Virus record (IMG/VR): IMGVR_UViG_3300006753_000083
Location: 1 to 22,590 of that record
DNA length: 22,590 nt
Direction: 5' to 3' (one strand)
Origin: a virus
Below the pieces are notes generated by a model. The model was not told the DNA's origin. It did no database searches and was given only the letters and a program-made list of their open reading frames with translations. The number at the start of each line of letters is the position of its first letter. The first letter of the stretch is position 1. Shown here piece after piece: positions 1-5,650 of this stretch. The position numbers were made by a program, and so were the translations under genes.

Positions 1-153
1 CAAGTCCCTGAAATTTCTCACGGCTTAATATATAAATATCATTTCAATATAGTAAAGTTTTACCAAGATAGACCTAGTTTATTGCTCAACAACATAAACT
101 TAGCAAGCAACAAACAGAGCTTATCCCTATATGAAATATGCCTTAGTGATTAA
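1..153 (+). CDS. Possible 3' end of a gene cut by the left edge
   Basis: Frame 1 is open from the first base to a TAA at 151-153, giving 50 codons with no start in view. The peptide begins QVPEISHGLIYKYHF and ends SLYEICLSD. It shows no motif I recognise. It would converge with the leftward gene at 164-487, leaving only 10 bases between the two stops, which is a natural arrangement for two real genes. An open stretch of this length can also arise by chance in AT-rich DNA, so this is a weak call. The other two forward frames close within 30 bases. Confidence 0.3.
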   Translation, partial: QVPEISHGLIYKYHFNIVKFYQDRPSLLLNNINLASNKQSLSLYEICLSD

Positions 154-163
154 CCTTTGTTAT

Positions 164-487
164 CTATTTGCTATTAACCACCTCCTCAAATTTCAGCCTT
201 TGAAATGTTGAGCATAAAAAAGATTGAGCAGGTTTGACACCTGCTCTTTTAATTGATGTGTTGAGATACTTAAAGTAATCTCTGCGAGCTTTAAGAGTTT
301 CAACACTTAAAGCCGTGCAACTTTTCAAAACAGTATTATCCTTTGGTAAATCAAAAGGTTTAGCTGTTTCAAATTTCTTAAAAGACTTATTTCTTTTAGC
401 CTCATCTTTTCTTAGAAGTTTTTGATAATATGTATATTTATCTCTAAGATGAAAGCAAACTTCTGTCTTTCTTTTCTTTATATCCAT
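164..487 (-). CDS. Hypothetical basic protein, 107 aa
   Basis: This leftward gene encodes a lysine/arginine-rich soluble protein that starts MDIKKRKTEVCFHLRDKY. The N-terminal half looks alpha-helical and basic, and there are three cysteines (residues 11, 57 and 92) with no metal-binding spacing. No membrane segment or signal peptide is seen. The ATG at 487 is supported by a TATA-type element (508-515) about 25 nt upstream, as expected for a leaderless archaeal transcript. It stands alone, divergent from the cysteine-rich gene at 697. Its basic charge would suit a nucleic-acid-binding or accessory protein, but that is only inference. I do not recognise a family. Confidence 0.6.
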   Translation of the reverse strand: MDIKKRKTEVCFHLRDKYTYYQKLLRKDEAKRNKSFKKFETAKPFDLPKDNTVLKSCTALSVETLKARRDYFKYLNTSIKRAGVKPAQSFLCSTFQRLKFEEVVNSK

Positions 488-507
488 GGATATATAAAGA
501 GCTAATA

Positions 508-515
508 CTATATAA
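508..515 (-). promoter_or_regulatory. TATA-type promoter of the 164-487 gene
   Basis: Read on the minus strand the element is TTATATAG. It ends 20 nt before the ATG at 487, so its centre is about 25 nt upstream, where an archaeal TATA box sits relative to the start of a leaderless mRNA. A second AT-rich stretch (TTTATATA, 491-498) is too close to the ATG to act as the TATA box of this start. Confidence 0.5.
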
Positions 516-541
516 TACTTGCTACCGTTTTTTTATGTTCA

Positions 542-558
542 TTGGAATATATTTCCAA
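542..558. promoter_or_regulatory. Inverted repeat, possible operator
   Basis: TTGGAA (542-547) and TTCCAA (553-558) form a perfect 6-bp dyad around a 5-base TATAT spacer. It lies in the 209-base gap between the divergent genes at 487 and 697. A short dyad with this spacing is a typical footprint for a dimeric winged-helix or ribbon-helix-helix repressor. No regulator gene is recognised in the window, so the role is inferred from position alone. Confidence 0.3.
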
Positions 559-668
559 ATAAATTCAAAAGAGAGAATTTCCTTCCACAATAACCCATAA
601 AATATAAAGGTCGTTCTAAAAACCGACAGAAAAAATCTCACAATTTTTTCTTCTCAAAAACAAATAAC

Positions 669-678
669 TATTTAATAA
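669..678 (+). promoter_or_regulatory. TATA-type promoter of the cysteine-rich/membrane gene pair
   Basis: TATTTAATAA is centred about 23 nt upstream of the ATG at 697. The spacing matches the archaeal rule for a transcript that starts at or next to the start codon. An A-rich stretch (AAACAAATAAC) precedes it where a BRE element would lie. No clear Shine-Dalgarno site precedes the ATG, which agrees with leaderless translation. Confidence 0.45.
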
Positions 679-696
679 ACGAAGGATAGCTATACT

Positions 697-825
697 ATGA
701 AGTGTCAAGGAGCATGTACCTCCAGAGCCAGACGAGAATGTATCTGCTTCGGACGTTGTGGGTGTCATGGTTGCGGTTGTAACTGTTGTCATGCCTGGCG
801 CAAAGGAGAGTTTATTACACCATGA
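697..825 (+). CDS. Cysteine-rich microprotein, 42 aa, metal-binding candidate
   Basis: The ATG at 697 opens 42 codons that end in TGA at 823-825. The protein has ten cysteines (3, 7, 15, 17, 21, 23, 26, 28, 30, 31) and two histidines (24, 32), so almost a quarter of it is Cys. The pattern includes four C-x-C pairs and a CC pair, with the densest part at CGCHGCGCNCC. Such a pattern is typical of metallothionein-like or zinc-cluster peptides; a disulfide-rich fold is the alternative. The N-terminal part also carries Arg/Lys. The stop overlaps the start of the next gene as ATGA, so the two are translationally coupled. A TATA element lies about 23 nt upstream. I know of no named family with this sequence; the metal-binding role is inferred from composition. 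Confidence 0.65.
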   Translation: MKCQGACTSRARRECICFGRCGCHGCGCNCCHAWRKGEFITP

Positions 826-1004
826 AAAAAATTGAATTAGTGAAAGAAAAAATTATATTAGCGAAGGAAGAATCGGAAGAGCGTATGCTTAAAGCTTCAG
901 TACCTTACCAATACGGTGTAATGATAGGTGGGTTAGTTTTCGACCTTACAGTTGTTGTTGTAGTTTTATTTATTTTATCCAAGATTTTAGATTTTATTTT
1001 TTAA
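822..1004 (+). CDS. Small single-pass membrane protein, 60 aa
   Basis: The protein starts MKKIELVKEKIILAKEE, a charged amphipathic helix over about residues 1-26, followed by one hydrophobic segment from about residue 33 to the end (GVMIGGLVFDLTVVVVVLF and onward). It ends DFIF with almost nothing after the membrane span. The ATG at 822 is chosen because it overlaps the preceding stop as ATGA and has AGGAG (804-808) upstream. A longer reading from a TTG at 786 would only re-read the cysteine-rich gene in another frame. Coupling implies that the two proteins are made together. Size and layout would fit a holin-like, exclusion or membrane-anchor protein, but there is no motif to choose between these. 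Confidence 0.6.
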   Translation: MKKIELVKEKIILAKEESEERMLKASVPYQYGVMIGGLVFDLTVVVVVLFILSKILDFIF

Positions 1005-1010
1005 AAAGAA

Positions 1011-1025
1011 AAGGTTTAATAATAA
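1011..1025 (+). promoter_or_regulatory. TATA-type element upstream of a possible small RNA
   Basis: AAGGTTTAATAATAA occurs here and again, base for base, at 20110-20124, upstream of the appendage gene at 20149. Its TTTAATAA core is about 25 nt upstream of the first stem of the putative RNA at 1045. A 7-bp hairpin (TAATAAC at 1020-1026 with GTTATTA at 1033-1039) partly overlaps it and could be an operator or the 3' end of the membrane-protein mRNA. Confidence 0.35.
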
Positions 1026-1041
1026 CTTCTGCGTTATTAAT

Positions 1042-1110
1042 ACAAGAGGGGGCAATCTATTTATTAGTTGTTTCTCGTAACTGTTCATATCACCAGCCCC
1101 CTTTATTTTA
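1042..1110 (+). ncRNA. Candidate small structured RNA (or a terminator between convergent genes)
   Basis: AGAGGGGGC (1045-1053) pairs over nine positions, one G-U, with GCCCCCTTT (1096-1104), closing a 42-base loop. Inside the loop, UAGUU (1065-1069) can pair with AACUG (1079-1083). Six consecutive G-C pairs are striking in such AT-rich DNA. A TATA-type element lies about 25 nt before the stem and a T-rich stretch follows it, so a transcript of about 60-70 nt is possible. No reading frame covers the stretch. The large loop is unlike an intrinsic terminator, but the location between two convergent genes means a termination or mRNA-end role cannot be excluded. It does not fold as a tRNA. Confidence 0.35.
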
Positions 1111-1113
1111 AAA

Positions 1114-1260
1114 TTAATTCTTATCTTCAACGACTACAATTTCAAGTAACTTCATTATCATTAGTTCTTTAGTCCAATCATCTATAGTGTAAGTTGTAGG
1201 GCATGTCTTGTTTAACAAGTCCATTATCCCTTCGTCAATTTCTAACATCATTACTTTCAT
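1114..1260 (-). CDS. Hypothetical acidic protein, 48 aa
   Basis: The ATG at 1260 opens 48 codons to a TAA at 1114. The protein starts MKVMMLEIDEGIMDLL and ends LLEIVVVEDKN. It is acidic, rich in Met, Leu and Ile, has one cysteine, and has no membrane span. It is the last gene of a leftward operon, starting 38 bases after the stop of the nuclease gene. No Shine-Dalgarno site is seen; the frame is open further upstream but offers no other ATG, GTG or TTG. No family recognised. The small size and simple make-up leave room for doubt, though its place in line with two co-directional genes supports it. Confidence 0.45.
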   Translation of the reverse strand: MKVMMLEIDEGIMDLLNKTCPTTYTIDDWTKELMIMKLLEIVVVEDKN

Positions 1261-1298
1261 AACTCTTAGTAGAGATACATCTATAAATGCTTTATCAT

Positions 1299-1613
1299 CT
1301 ACCGCTTTAATAGTCTCAATAATTCCTCAAGCTCAATCACCGCGTAAGTCTTTCCTCGGTCTTCCTTGACGACTTGCCAGTCTACATTCTCATTAGGTTT
1401 TAAATACCCTGCTATAGACTTACGACACTTGGCTTGTATCTTCCACGGCTCACTGCGTTCGCCGTTCGGATAGATTATAACATCAACTTCAGAATGCTCT
1501 CCCAATGAGCGACCGTCTGAACCCCAAGCTCTCTTAGCCTTGAAGCCACACTTATTAGCTATCGAAACGATTAGGTTTTCAAATCTATTCCCCTTTCTTT
1601 TTTGCCAACTCAT
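1299..1613 (-). CDS. Hjc-like Holliday junction resolvase / PD-(D/E)XK nuclease, 104 aa
   Basis: The protein begins MSWQKRKGNRFENLI, like the N-terminus of archaeal Hjc-type resolvases: a KG-x-x-x-E motif (E12), then GFKAKRAWGSDG (residues 23-34), an acidic residue in EVDVII (D44) and the strand WKIQAKCR with lysine 62. These correspond to the E...D...(E/Q)xK core of the PD-(D/E)XK fold. The position that is usually Glu in the ExK motif is Gln (Q60), a variant known in some members. The family cuts four-way DNA junctions or branched DNA; in a virus it would resolve replication intermediates before packaging. It overlaps the zinc-ribbon gene by 29 bases, so the two are co-transcribed. The fold call is fairly confident; junction specificity is inferred. 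Confidence 0.72.
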   Translation of the reverse strand: MSWQKRKGNRFENLIVSIANKCGFKAKRAWGSDGRSLGEHSEVDVIIYPNGERSEPWKIQAKCRKSIAGYLKPNENVDWQVVKEDRGKTYAVIELEELLRLLKR

Positions 1614-1809
1614 TATCTAACCTCCGTAGGTGCCTTACTGAATTCATAAAATTTTTGAAGCGCTCACTTCGTTTCGCAGGTGTTTGTTTATAATTACCAG
1701 ACCCAGTCTTAGAACATTTGATACAGTAGTTGGTTGCCTTTGAAGGTGCTCTAAAATTTCTCTCGCAACGAGGACACTTCTTAAACTTATACCCTTTTGT
1801 TCTTACCAT
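1585..1809 (-). CDS. Zinc-ribbon protein, 74 aa
   Basis: From the ATG at 1809 the protein starts MVRTKGYKFKKCPRC. Two knuckles, CPRC (residues 12-15) and CIKC (29-32), separated by 13 residues, make a four-cysteine zinc ribbon, followed by a basic tail (residues 41-74) rich in Lys/Arg. Such proteins usually bind nucleic acid or mediate protein contacts, and a viral regulator is a fair guess. The frame is open upstream to a TTG at 1866, which would add 19 residues and place the start 23 nt from the palindromic TATA element at 1886-1893, ideal for a leaderless mRNA. I prefer the ATG because leaderless starts are usually ATG or GTG, but the TTG start is a real alternative. First gene of the leftward operon. 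Confidence 0.65.
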   Translation of the reverse strand: MVRTKGYKFKKCPRCERNFRAPSKATNYCIKCSKTGSGNYKQTPAKRSERFKNFMNSVRHLRRLDNELAKKKGE

Positions 1810-1885
1810 CTCGCAATAGTAGGGACGAGGTGTACAAAACGACGTCTCTATGATTGGTCCCCACAAGATACAAATGGTAACTCTT

Positions 1886-1893
1886 TTATATAA
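1886..1893. promoter_or_regulatory. Palindromic TATA element shared by divergent operons
   Basis: TTATATAA is its own reverse complement. Its centre is about 22 nt from the ATG of the rightward gene (1912) and about 23 nt from the TTG at 1866 in the leftward frame. Both are the distance from an archaeal TATA box to the transcription start. One TBP site could therefore serve both operons, with orientation decided by flanking BRE sequence (GGTAAACC on the minus-strand side, GGTAACTCTT on the plus-strand side). Inference from sequence only. Confidence 0.5.
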
Positions 1894-1911
1894 GGTTTAC
1901 CTTTCCCAAAT

Positions 1912-2223
1912 ATGGAAACGAATACTGAAACAAAAGCAGTAGTGGAAAATGGAAAGCTATTATTCACAACGCATAAAGTAGATGAAATGACTGTGGAAGA
2001 AGCACAGACACAAATGAAAAATATTGATGTTGGAATTGAAAATCTCAACAATCAAATGAGTGGAGCGGAAACCAACATAGAGAATATTAAGAAAGAGATT
2101 ACTCGACTTGAATCGCTAAAGCAAAAGATACTTGATGCTGGTATTGAAGAAGCATTGGACGAAGATGGAACTAACGAAGAAGGAACTACAGACTCTGAAG
2201 CAGAGCATTCAAGCCAAGAGTGA
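1912..2223 (+). CDS. Coiled-coil acidic protein, 103 aa, head of the structural operon
   Basis: The protein starts METNTETKAVVENGK. Residues about 27-80 form a likely coiled coil (heptad-like Ile/Leu/Met spacing, e.g. MKNIDVGIENLNNQM and IENIKKEITRLESL). The C-terminal 25 residues are highly acidic (EEALDEDGTNEEG). No cysteine and no membrane span. The ATG at 1912 lies 22 nt from the TATA element, so it is the first, leaderless gene of the rightward operon that leads into the terminase. Position and coiled coil might suggest a packaging or assembly cofactor, but no family is recognised. Confidence 0.7.
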   Translation: METNTETKAVVENGKLLFTTHKVDEMTVEEAQTQMKNIDVGIENLNNQMSGAETNIENIKKEITRLESLKQKILDAGIEEALDEDGTNEEGTTDSEAEHSSQE

Positions 2224-2371
2224 ACTTAAAGGTTTAGAACTTGAATGGTCTACAGCTTGGCAAACATTACAAGCATGTGATGATGATTCTGAATCGAAGG
2301 CTTTACAGAAACATTGTAATCAAGTGATGTGTAAAATCATATTACTGAAGCAGGAAATATATGGACTATGA
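2165..2371 (+). CDS. Hypothetical small helical protein, 68 aa
   Basis: The frame is open from an ATG at 2132, but I choose the ATG at 2165 (MELTKKELQTLKQS), which limits the overlap with the upstream gene to 59 bases. The protein is helical and charged, with a Trp-containing centre (LELEWSTAWQTLQ) and two cysteines. It ends 11 bases into the next gene. No start lies after the upstream stop, so some dual-frame coding is unavoidable if the gene is real. No family is recognised. Position directly before the terminase genes is the only clue to function. Confidence 0.5.
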   Translation: MELTKKELQTLKQSIQAKSELKGLELEWSTAWQTLQACDDDSESKALQKHCNQVMCKIILLKQEIYGL

Positions 2372-2930
2372 AGAAGTAGCTAAGCAGTTGTCAGAACTAC
2401 CTGATACTGAAGAAACTCGAAGGCGCGCATTGCTACTTAAAGAATTTTTAGTAGCAGAAGAAAATGCTAAGACTCGTATTGCGGATATAGATAATGGAAT
2501 ATTCAGAGACACCCTGTCAAATGATGAGGCTGCAATGGCAGAGTTATTGTTCACAAATATCAAGAGAGAGTTTGAGATTACGTCTCAGAAAGACTTGATG
2601 GACTTGTGGTTAATGGTGGCTGTGTTTATTAAGAGCCGAAGGTTTATGAGAATTAATGTTGCTGACGTAGACGCAGCAAATAAATTATCCTCAGTTACTA
2701 AGAAGTTTATGGACGCGTATGCGGCGTTAGGTAGAGAGTTAGGTTTGTCAAGACAACAACGACTTGTAAGAAGAACTGTTAGTGTTGATGATACTGGAAG
2801 TATAACTGAATTGTTCGCAGGAATCGAGCAAGTAGAATTAGATACTCCTGCTAAACGTAGCAAGAAAAAGAAAAAGAAATATGGCATTTCAAGTAGCGAC
2901 GAAGAAGAAGTTGAATCAACTTCCAACTGA
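2361..2930 (+). CDS. Terminase small subunit candidate, 189 aa
   Basis: The small subunit recognises viral DNA and regulates the large subunit during packaging. Residues about 52-98 form helices with Trp and acidic residues, and the stretch KFMDAYAALGRELGLSRQQR (residues 115-134) resembles the C-terminal ending of P27-family small terminases, where a helix is followed by the ELGLSP-x-x-R pattern. A basic run (KRSKKKKKK, 165-173) and an acidic Ser-rich tail (SSSDEEEVES) follow. It lies immediately before the large subunit and overlaps it by 50 bases in a different frame. Call rests on position and the short motif; a general helical DNA-binding protein is the alternative. Confidence 0.65.
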   Translation: MDYEEVAKQLSELPDTEETRRRALLLKEFLVAEENAKTRIADIDNGIFRDTLSNDEAAMAELLFTNIKREFEITSQKDLMDLWLMVAVFIKSRRFMRINVADVDAANKLSSVTKKFMDAYAALGRELGLSRQQRLVRRTVSVDDTGSITELFAGIEQVELDTPAKRSKKKKKKYGISSSDEEEVESTSN

Positions 2931-4281
2931 ATTAAAGAATAATTTACAGCAGACAAAGGAAGACCCAAGTTTGTTCTGTAATGTATTCCTAAAGAATCCA
3001 CTCAAACCTTCAGAACCTTTTGAACCAACATGGTATCAGAAAGAATTCTTTGATTGTCAGAAACGATTCGTTCTTATTAACGCAGGTCGTCAAGTAGGTA
3101 AGTCTGAAATGGTTGTTAAGTATTCAATCTGGTTGGCTTATACTAAACCTCGTTCAAAGATTTTATTCATCTCTGCTTCGCAGAGACAGGCAAGTCACTT
3201 ACTTCACAAAGTAAGACAAGACATTGAGAGCAGTGAAATTCTAACTAAATCTGTAAAGCGAGCCAGCAGGACTGAAGTTCATCTCGATAATGGTAGTATG
3301 ATTATATCGCTCCCACCAAGTGAAGCAACCATTAGAGGTTACACTGCCGATGTTGTATTCATAGATGAAGCAACTCACATTCATTCAGACGATTTGTATT
3401 ACGAAGTTATTATGCCAATGGTTATCAGAACGGGAGGAAGAATTATATTAACCTCAACACCATACGGTAAGGCAGGATTCTTTTATGAGATGTATCTACA
3501 ATGGAATCAAGATTATGAGCGAGCAAAAGTATTTCACTTCCCAGCCATGATTGATGGGAAACCAATTGCTCCAGGCGTTGATATAAAAGACTTGGAGAAT
3601 CAAAAGAAGGCAATGGGACCAATACGTTTCTCAGTTGAATATCTTGCTGAGTTTGTTGATGACGGAGTATTATTTTTCCCAACGGATTTAGTAAGGGCGA
3701 GCATGAAGAATTACGACTTAGCAGAGTACGGACTACCTGAGCACGAATACTACATGGGTATAGATTGGGGTAAGCAGAACTCATCTACTGTAGTAACTAT
3801 CATTAAACATAATAAACTAAGCGCACATCGAGTTGTTCTAATAAAAGAATACAAGCAAATGTCTTATGACCAAATCATTGGACACATAGTAACTTACGCA
3901 GAGAGGTTCAATATCCGCAAGTGTCTTGCCGACACAGGAGCAGGTCTTGCTCAGATAGACCAACTGAAGGCTATGGGTTTGAGGATTAAAGGATTCAACT
4001 TTACAGTTAATAGTAAGGTGGATTTATTTTCCAACTTAAGATTAATGATGGAAACTAATTCAATAGAGCTACCTGCAAACGATAAATTAAAGTCTCAGTT
4101 GATTTCTTTCAGCCAGAAGATTTCACCAACAGGAAAGATGTTATTACACGCACCGTCAGGATTACATGATGACTATGTAGATAGTTTAGCTTTAGCAGCT
4201 TACAATCTTAAAAAGAAAAGAGCATCTTTCTTTGTTAGGAAAGTATTAAAACCAAAGCAAAGGTTTAAGAGAAACCTTTAA
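2881..4281 (+). CDS. terL: Terminase large subunit (packaging ATPase-nuclease), 466 aa
   Basis: This motor protein pumps DNA into the procapsid and cuts it. The ATPase domain shows Walker A GRQVGKSE (residues 69-76), Walker B VVFIDEA (158-164, catalytic Glu 163) and the coupling motif LTSTP (190-194). The RNase-H-like nuclease domain shows GIDWG (D295), ADTGAG (D351) and HDDYVDSLALA (D430/D431/D434), the three acidic positions expected. Length is normal for the family. The ATG at 2881 overlaps the preceding gene by 50 bases; no later ATG precedes the conserved region, so the overlap is accepted. It sits between the small subunit candidate and the portal, the standard packaging layout. Confidence 0.97.
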   Translation: MAFQVATKKKLNQLPTELKNNLQQTKEDPSLFCNVFLKNPLKPSEPFEPTWYQKEFFDCQKRFVLINAGRQVGKSEMVVKYSIWLAYTKPRSKILFISASQRQASHLLHKVRQDIESSEILTKSVKRASRTEVHLDNGSMIISLPPSEATIRGYTADVVFIDEATHIHSDDLYYEVIMPMVIRTGGRIILTSTPYGKAGFFYEMYLQWNQDYERAKVFHFPAMIDGKPIAPGVDIKDLENQKKAMGPIRFSVEYLAEFVDDGVLFFPTDLVRASMKNYDLAEYGLPEHEYYMGIDWGKQNSSTVVTIIKHNKLSAHRVVLIKEYKQMSYDQIIGHIVTYAERFNIRKCLADTGAGLAQIDQLKAMGLRIKGFNFTVNSKVDLFSNLRLMMETNSIELPANDKLKSQLISFSQKISPTGKMLLHAPSGLHDDYVDSLALAAYNLKKKRASFFVRKVLKPKQRFKRNL

Positions 4282-4315
4282 TAACATCAACGGAATTAAA
4301 GTATCATCACGCTCA

Positions 4316-5650
4316 ATGGCTTCATTAGGTAACCGTTTCAGAAATAGTTTCAGAACTTTATTTCTGACTGAGTCAGGTAAAGGAAAGGTAAGTACAGTAA
4401 GAGGATTTTTCAGTTCATATAATTCAGATTATAATCTTAAAAAAAATTATGATACTTACGAAAGAATATATAAGGAAGTTCCATTGGTACAGGCAGCAAT
4501 CAATTACACAGCAGACCTTGCTGTTGGAGTCGGTTATGAATTGCTCGGTGAAGATGAGAAAAAAATCCAGAAGGTACAAGAATTTTTAGAAGCCCAAGAT
4601 TTTCATATGATTGCTTTACGGTTAGCAAGGAATATGTTAATCTATGGTAATGGTTACATTGAATCAGTTAGAGCTGGTTCAAGATTAGTTGAGTTAAAGA
4701 TATTACATCCGAAGACCATGAGTGTGACTTTATCTCCTGATGGCACAGGAGAAGTTGTAGGATACCGTCAGACTGTATCAGCAAACAAAGCTATTGATTT
4801 CACTTCAGATGAGATGGCGCATTTCAAGATGAATGTAGTCGGTGATGCTTCAGAAGGAACGTCCGCTATTGAATGTGTAAGGACGGCATTAGCAACTAAG
4901 CTTCAGATGGAAGCAGATTTAAGATTAATCTCTCACAGATACGCAGCACCTCAAGTACATTACAAGTTAGGTAATTCAGAGGAACCAGCTACTGAAGCAC
5001 AGATTGATTCTTTTGAATCTCAACTAAGTGAACAGAATCCTGAGATGGATTTAATTACAGCTCACAATATTGATGCTGGTGTTCTGAGACCTCTAGGTTC
5101 TAAGATTGGTGTAGAAGAATTTTTATCTCACATGGAGAATCAAGTTATAGCAGGACTACAAGTTCCAGAAGTAGCATTAGGCAGAGGAAGAAATATTACT
5201 GAAGCTACTGCTAAAGTACAGATTGGTATCTTTGATAGACGAGTCAAATCAATTCAAGAAGTCCTTACTCAACAAATTAATATGTTGATTATAGATAAGA
5301 TAGTAACACCAGGTTCAGTTAAGTTAGTGTTCGGAGAGTTCAGCAAGGAAGATGAAGATGTAAAGGTAAATCGATTACTTAGATTAAAAGCCGCAGGTGT
5401 TGTGGACGCAACATATGTTTCTTGGAAATTAGGAATCCCTGTCAAGTTCATTCCTAAGGAAGACCCTTCTCGTGGAGGTGTTCAAGCATTGAAAGGATTA
5501 GATGACAGAAAGAAAGACAAGTCTCCTAAGAAAGCACCACTCAAAGAAGGATTTTATTATGTAGACCAAGTAGGAAGTCCTGAAAGAATTAGTAGTAAAG
5601 ATGAACAATGGTTCAGAGATTACTACAGAAAAGGAGTAAGCCCTTGGTAG
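4316..5650 (+). CDS. Portal protein, 444 aa
   Basis: The portal forms the dodecameric ring at one capsid vertex through which DNA enters and to which the neck binds. Typical features are the N-terminal segment YKEVPLVQAAINYTADLAVG (residues 52-71), the central YGNGYIE (110-116), the DEMAHFKMN segment (165-173) followed by SEGTSAIE, and VPEVALGRGRNITEATAK in the second half, which matches the helix-loop region of HK97/SPP1-type portals. Length is usual. It follows the large terminase by 34 bases with no visible Shine-Dalgarno site. Its last codons overlap the next gene. Family identity is secure from the motifs combined with position. Confidence 0.92.
   Translation: MASLGNRFRNSFRTLFLTESGKGKVSTVRGFFSSYNSDYNLKKNYDTYERIYKEVPLVQAAINYTADLAVGVGYELLGEDEKKIQKVQEFLEAQDFHMIALRLARNMLIYGNGYIESVRAGSRLVELKILHPKTMSVTLSPDGTGEVVGYRQTVSANKAIDFTSDEMAHFKMNVVGDASEGTSAIECVRTALATKLQMEADLRLISHRYAAPQVHYKLGNSEEPATEAQIDSFESQLSEQNPEMDLITAHNIDAGVLRPLGSKIGVEEFLSHMENQVIAGLQVPEVALGRGRNITEATAKVQIGIFDRRVKSIQEVLTQQINMLIIDKIVTPGSVKLVFGEFSKEDEDVKVNRLLRLKAAGVVDATYVSWKLGIPVKFIPKEDPSRGGVQALKGLDDRKKDKSPKKAPLKEGFYYVDQVGSPERISSKDEQWFRDYYRKGVSPW
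5631..5636 (+). promoter_or_regulatory. Shine-Dalgarno site supporting a TTG start at 5644
   Basis: AAGGAG sits 7 bases before a TTG at 5644-5646, ideal spacing, whereas the ATG at 5608 in the same frame has no such site. It lies in the last codons of the portal gene. Confidence 0.45.

Noticed and set aside
535-600. A 21-codon frame starting ATGTTCATTGG.
   Set aside because: Too short, no ribosome site and no coupling to a neighbour; it covers the inverted repeat in the promoter region.
786-821. An N-terminal extension of the membrane protein from TTG at 786.
   Set aside because: The added residues re-read the cysteine-rich gene in another frame; the ATG at 822 has an ATGA overlap and an upstream Shine-Dalgarno site.
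1045-1104. The G-C rich stem considered as a tRNA acceptor arm.
   Set aside because: The span is only 60 bases, with no T-arm GTTC motif, no anticodon arm and no D-arm.
2132-2223. Possible frameshift fusion of the coiled-coil gene at 1912 with the next frame.
   Set aside because: The frames differ by +1, there is no slippery sequence at the overlap, and each frame has its own ATG.
2862-2884. The A-rich run near the end of the terminase small subunit as a -1 slippery site.
   Set aside because: Runs are five A's broken by G, without the heptamer in register, and the large subunit is in the +1 frame, not -1.
2585-3001. A 138-codon minus-strand frame across the terminase junction.
   Set aside because: Its F-rich run is the reverse complement of the Lys-rich run of the small subunit; no motif and a strong gene on the other strand.
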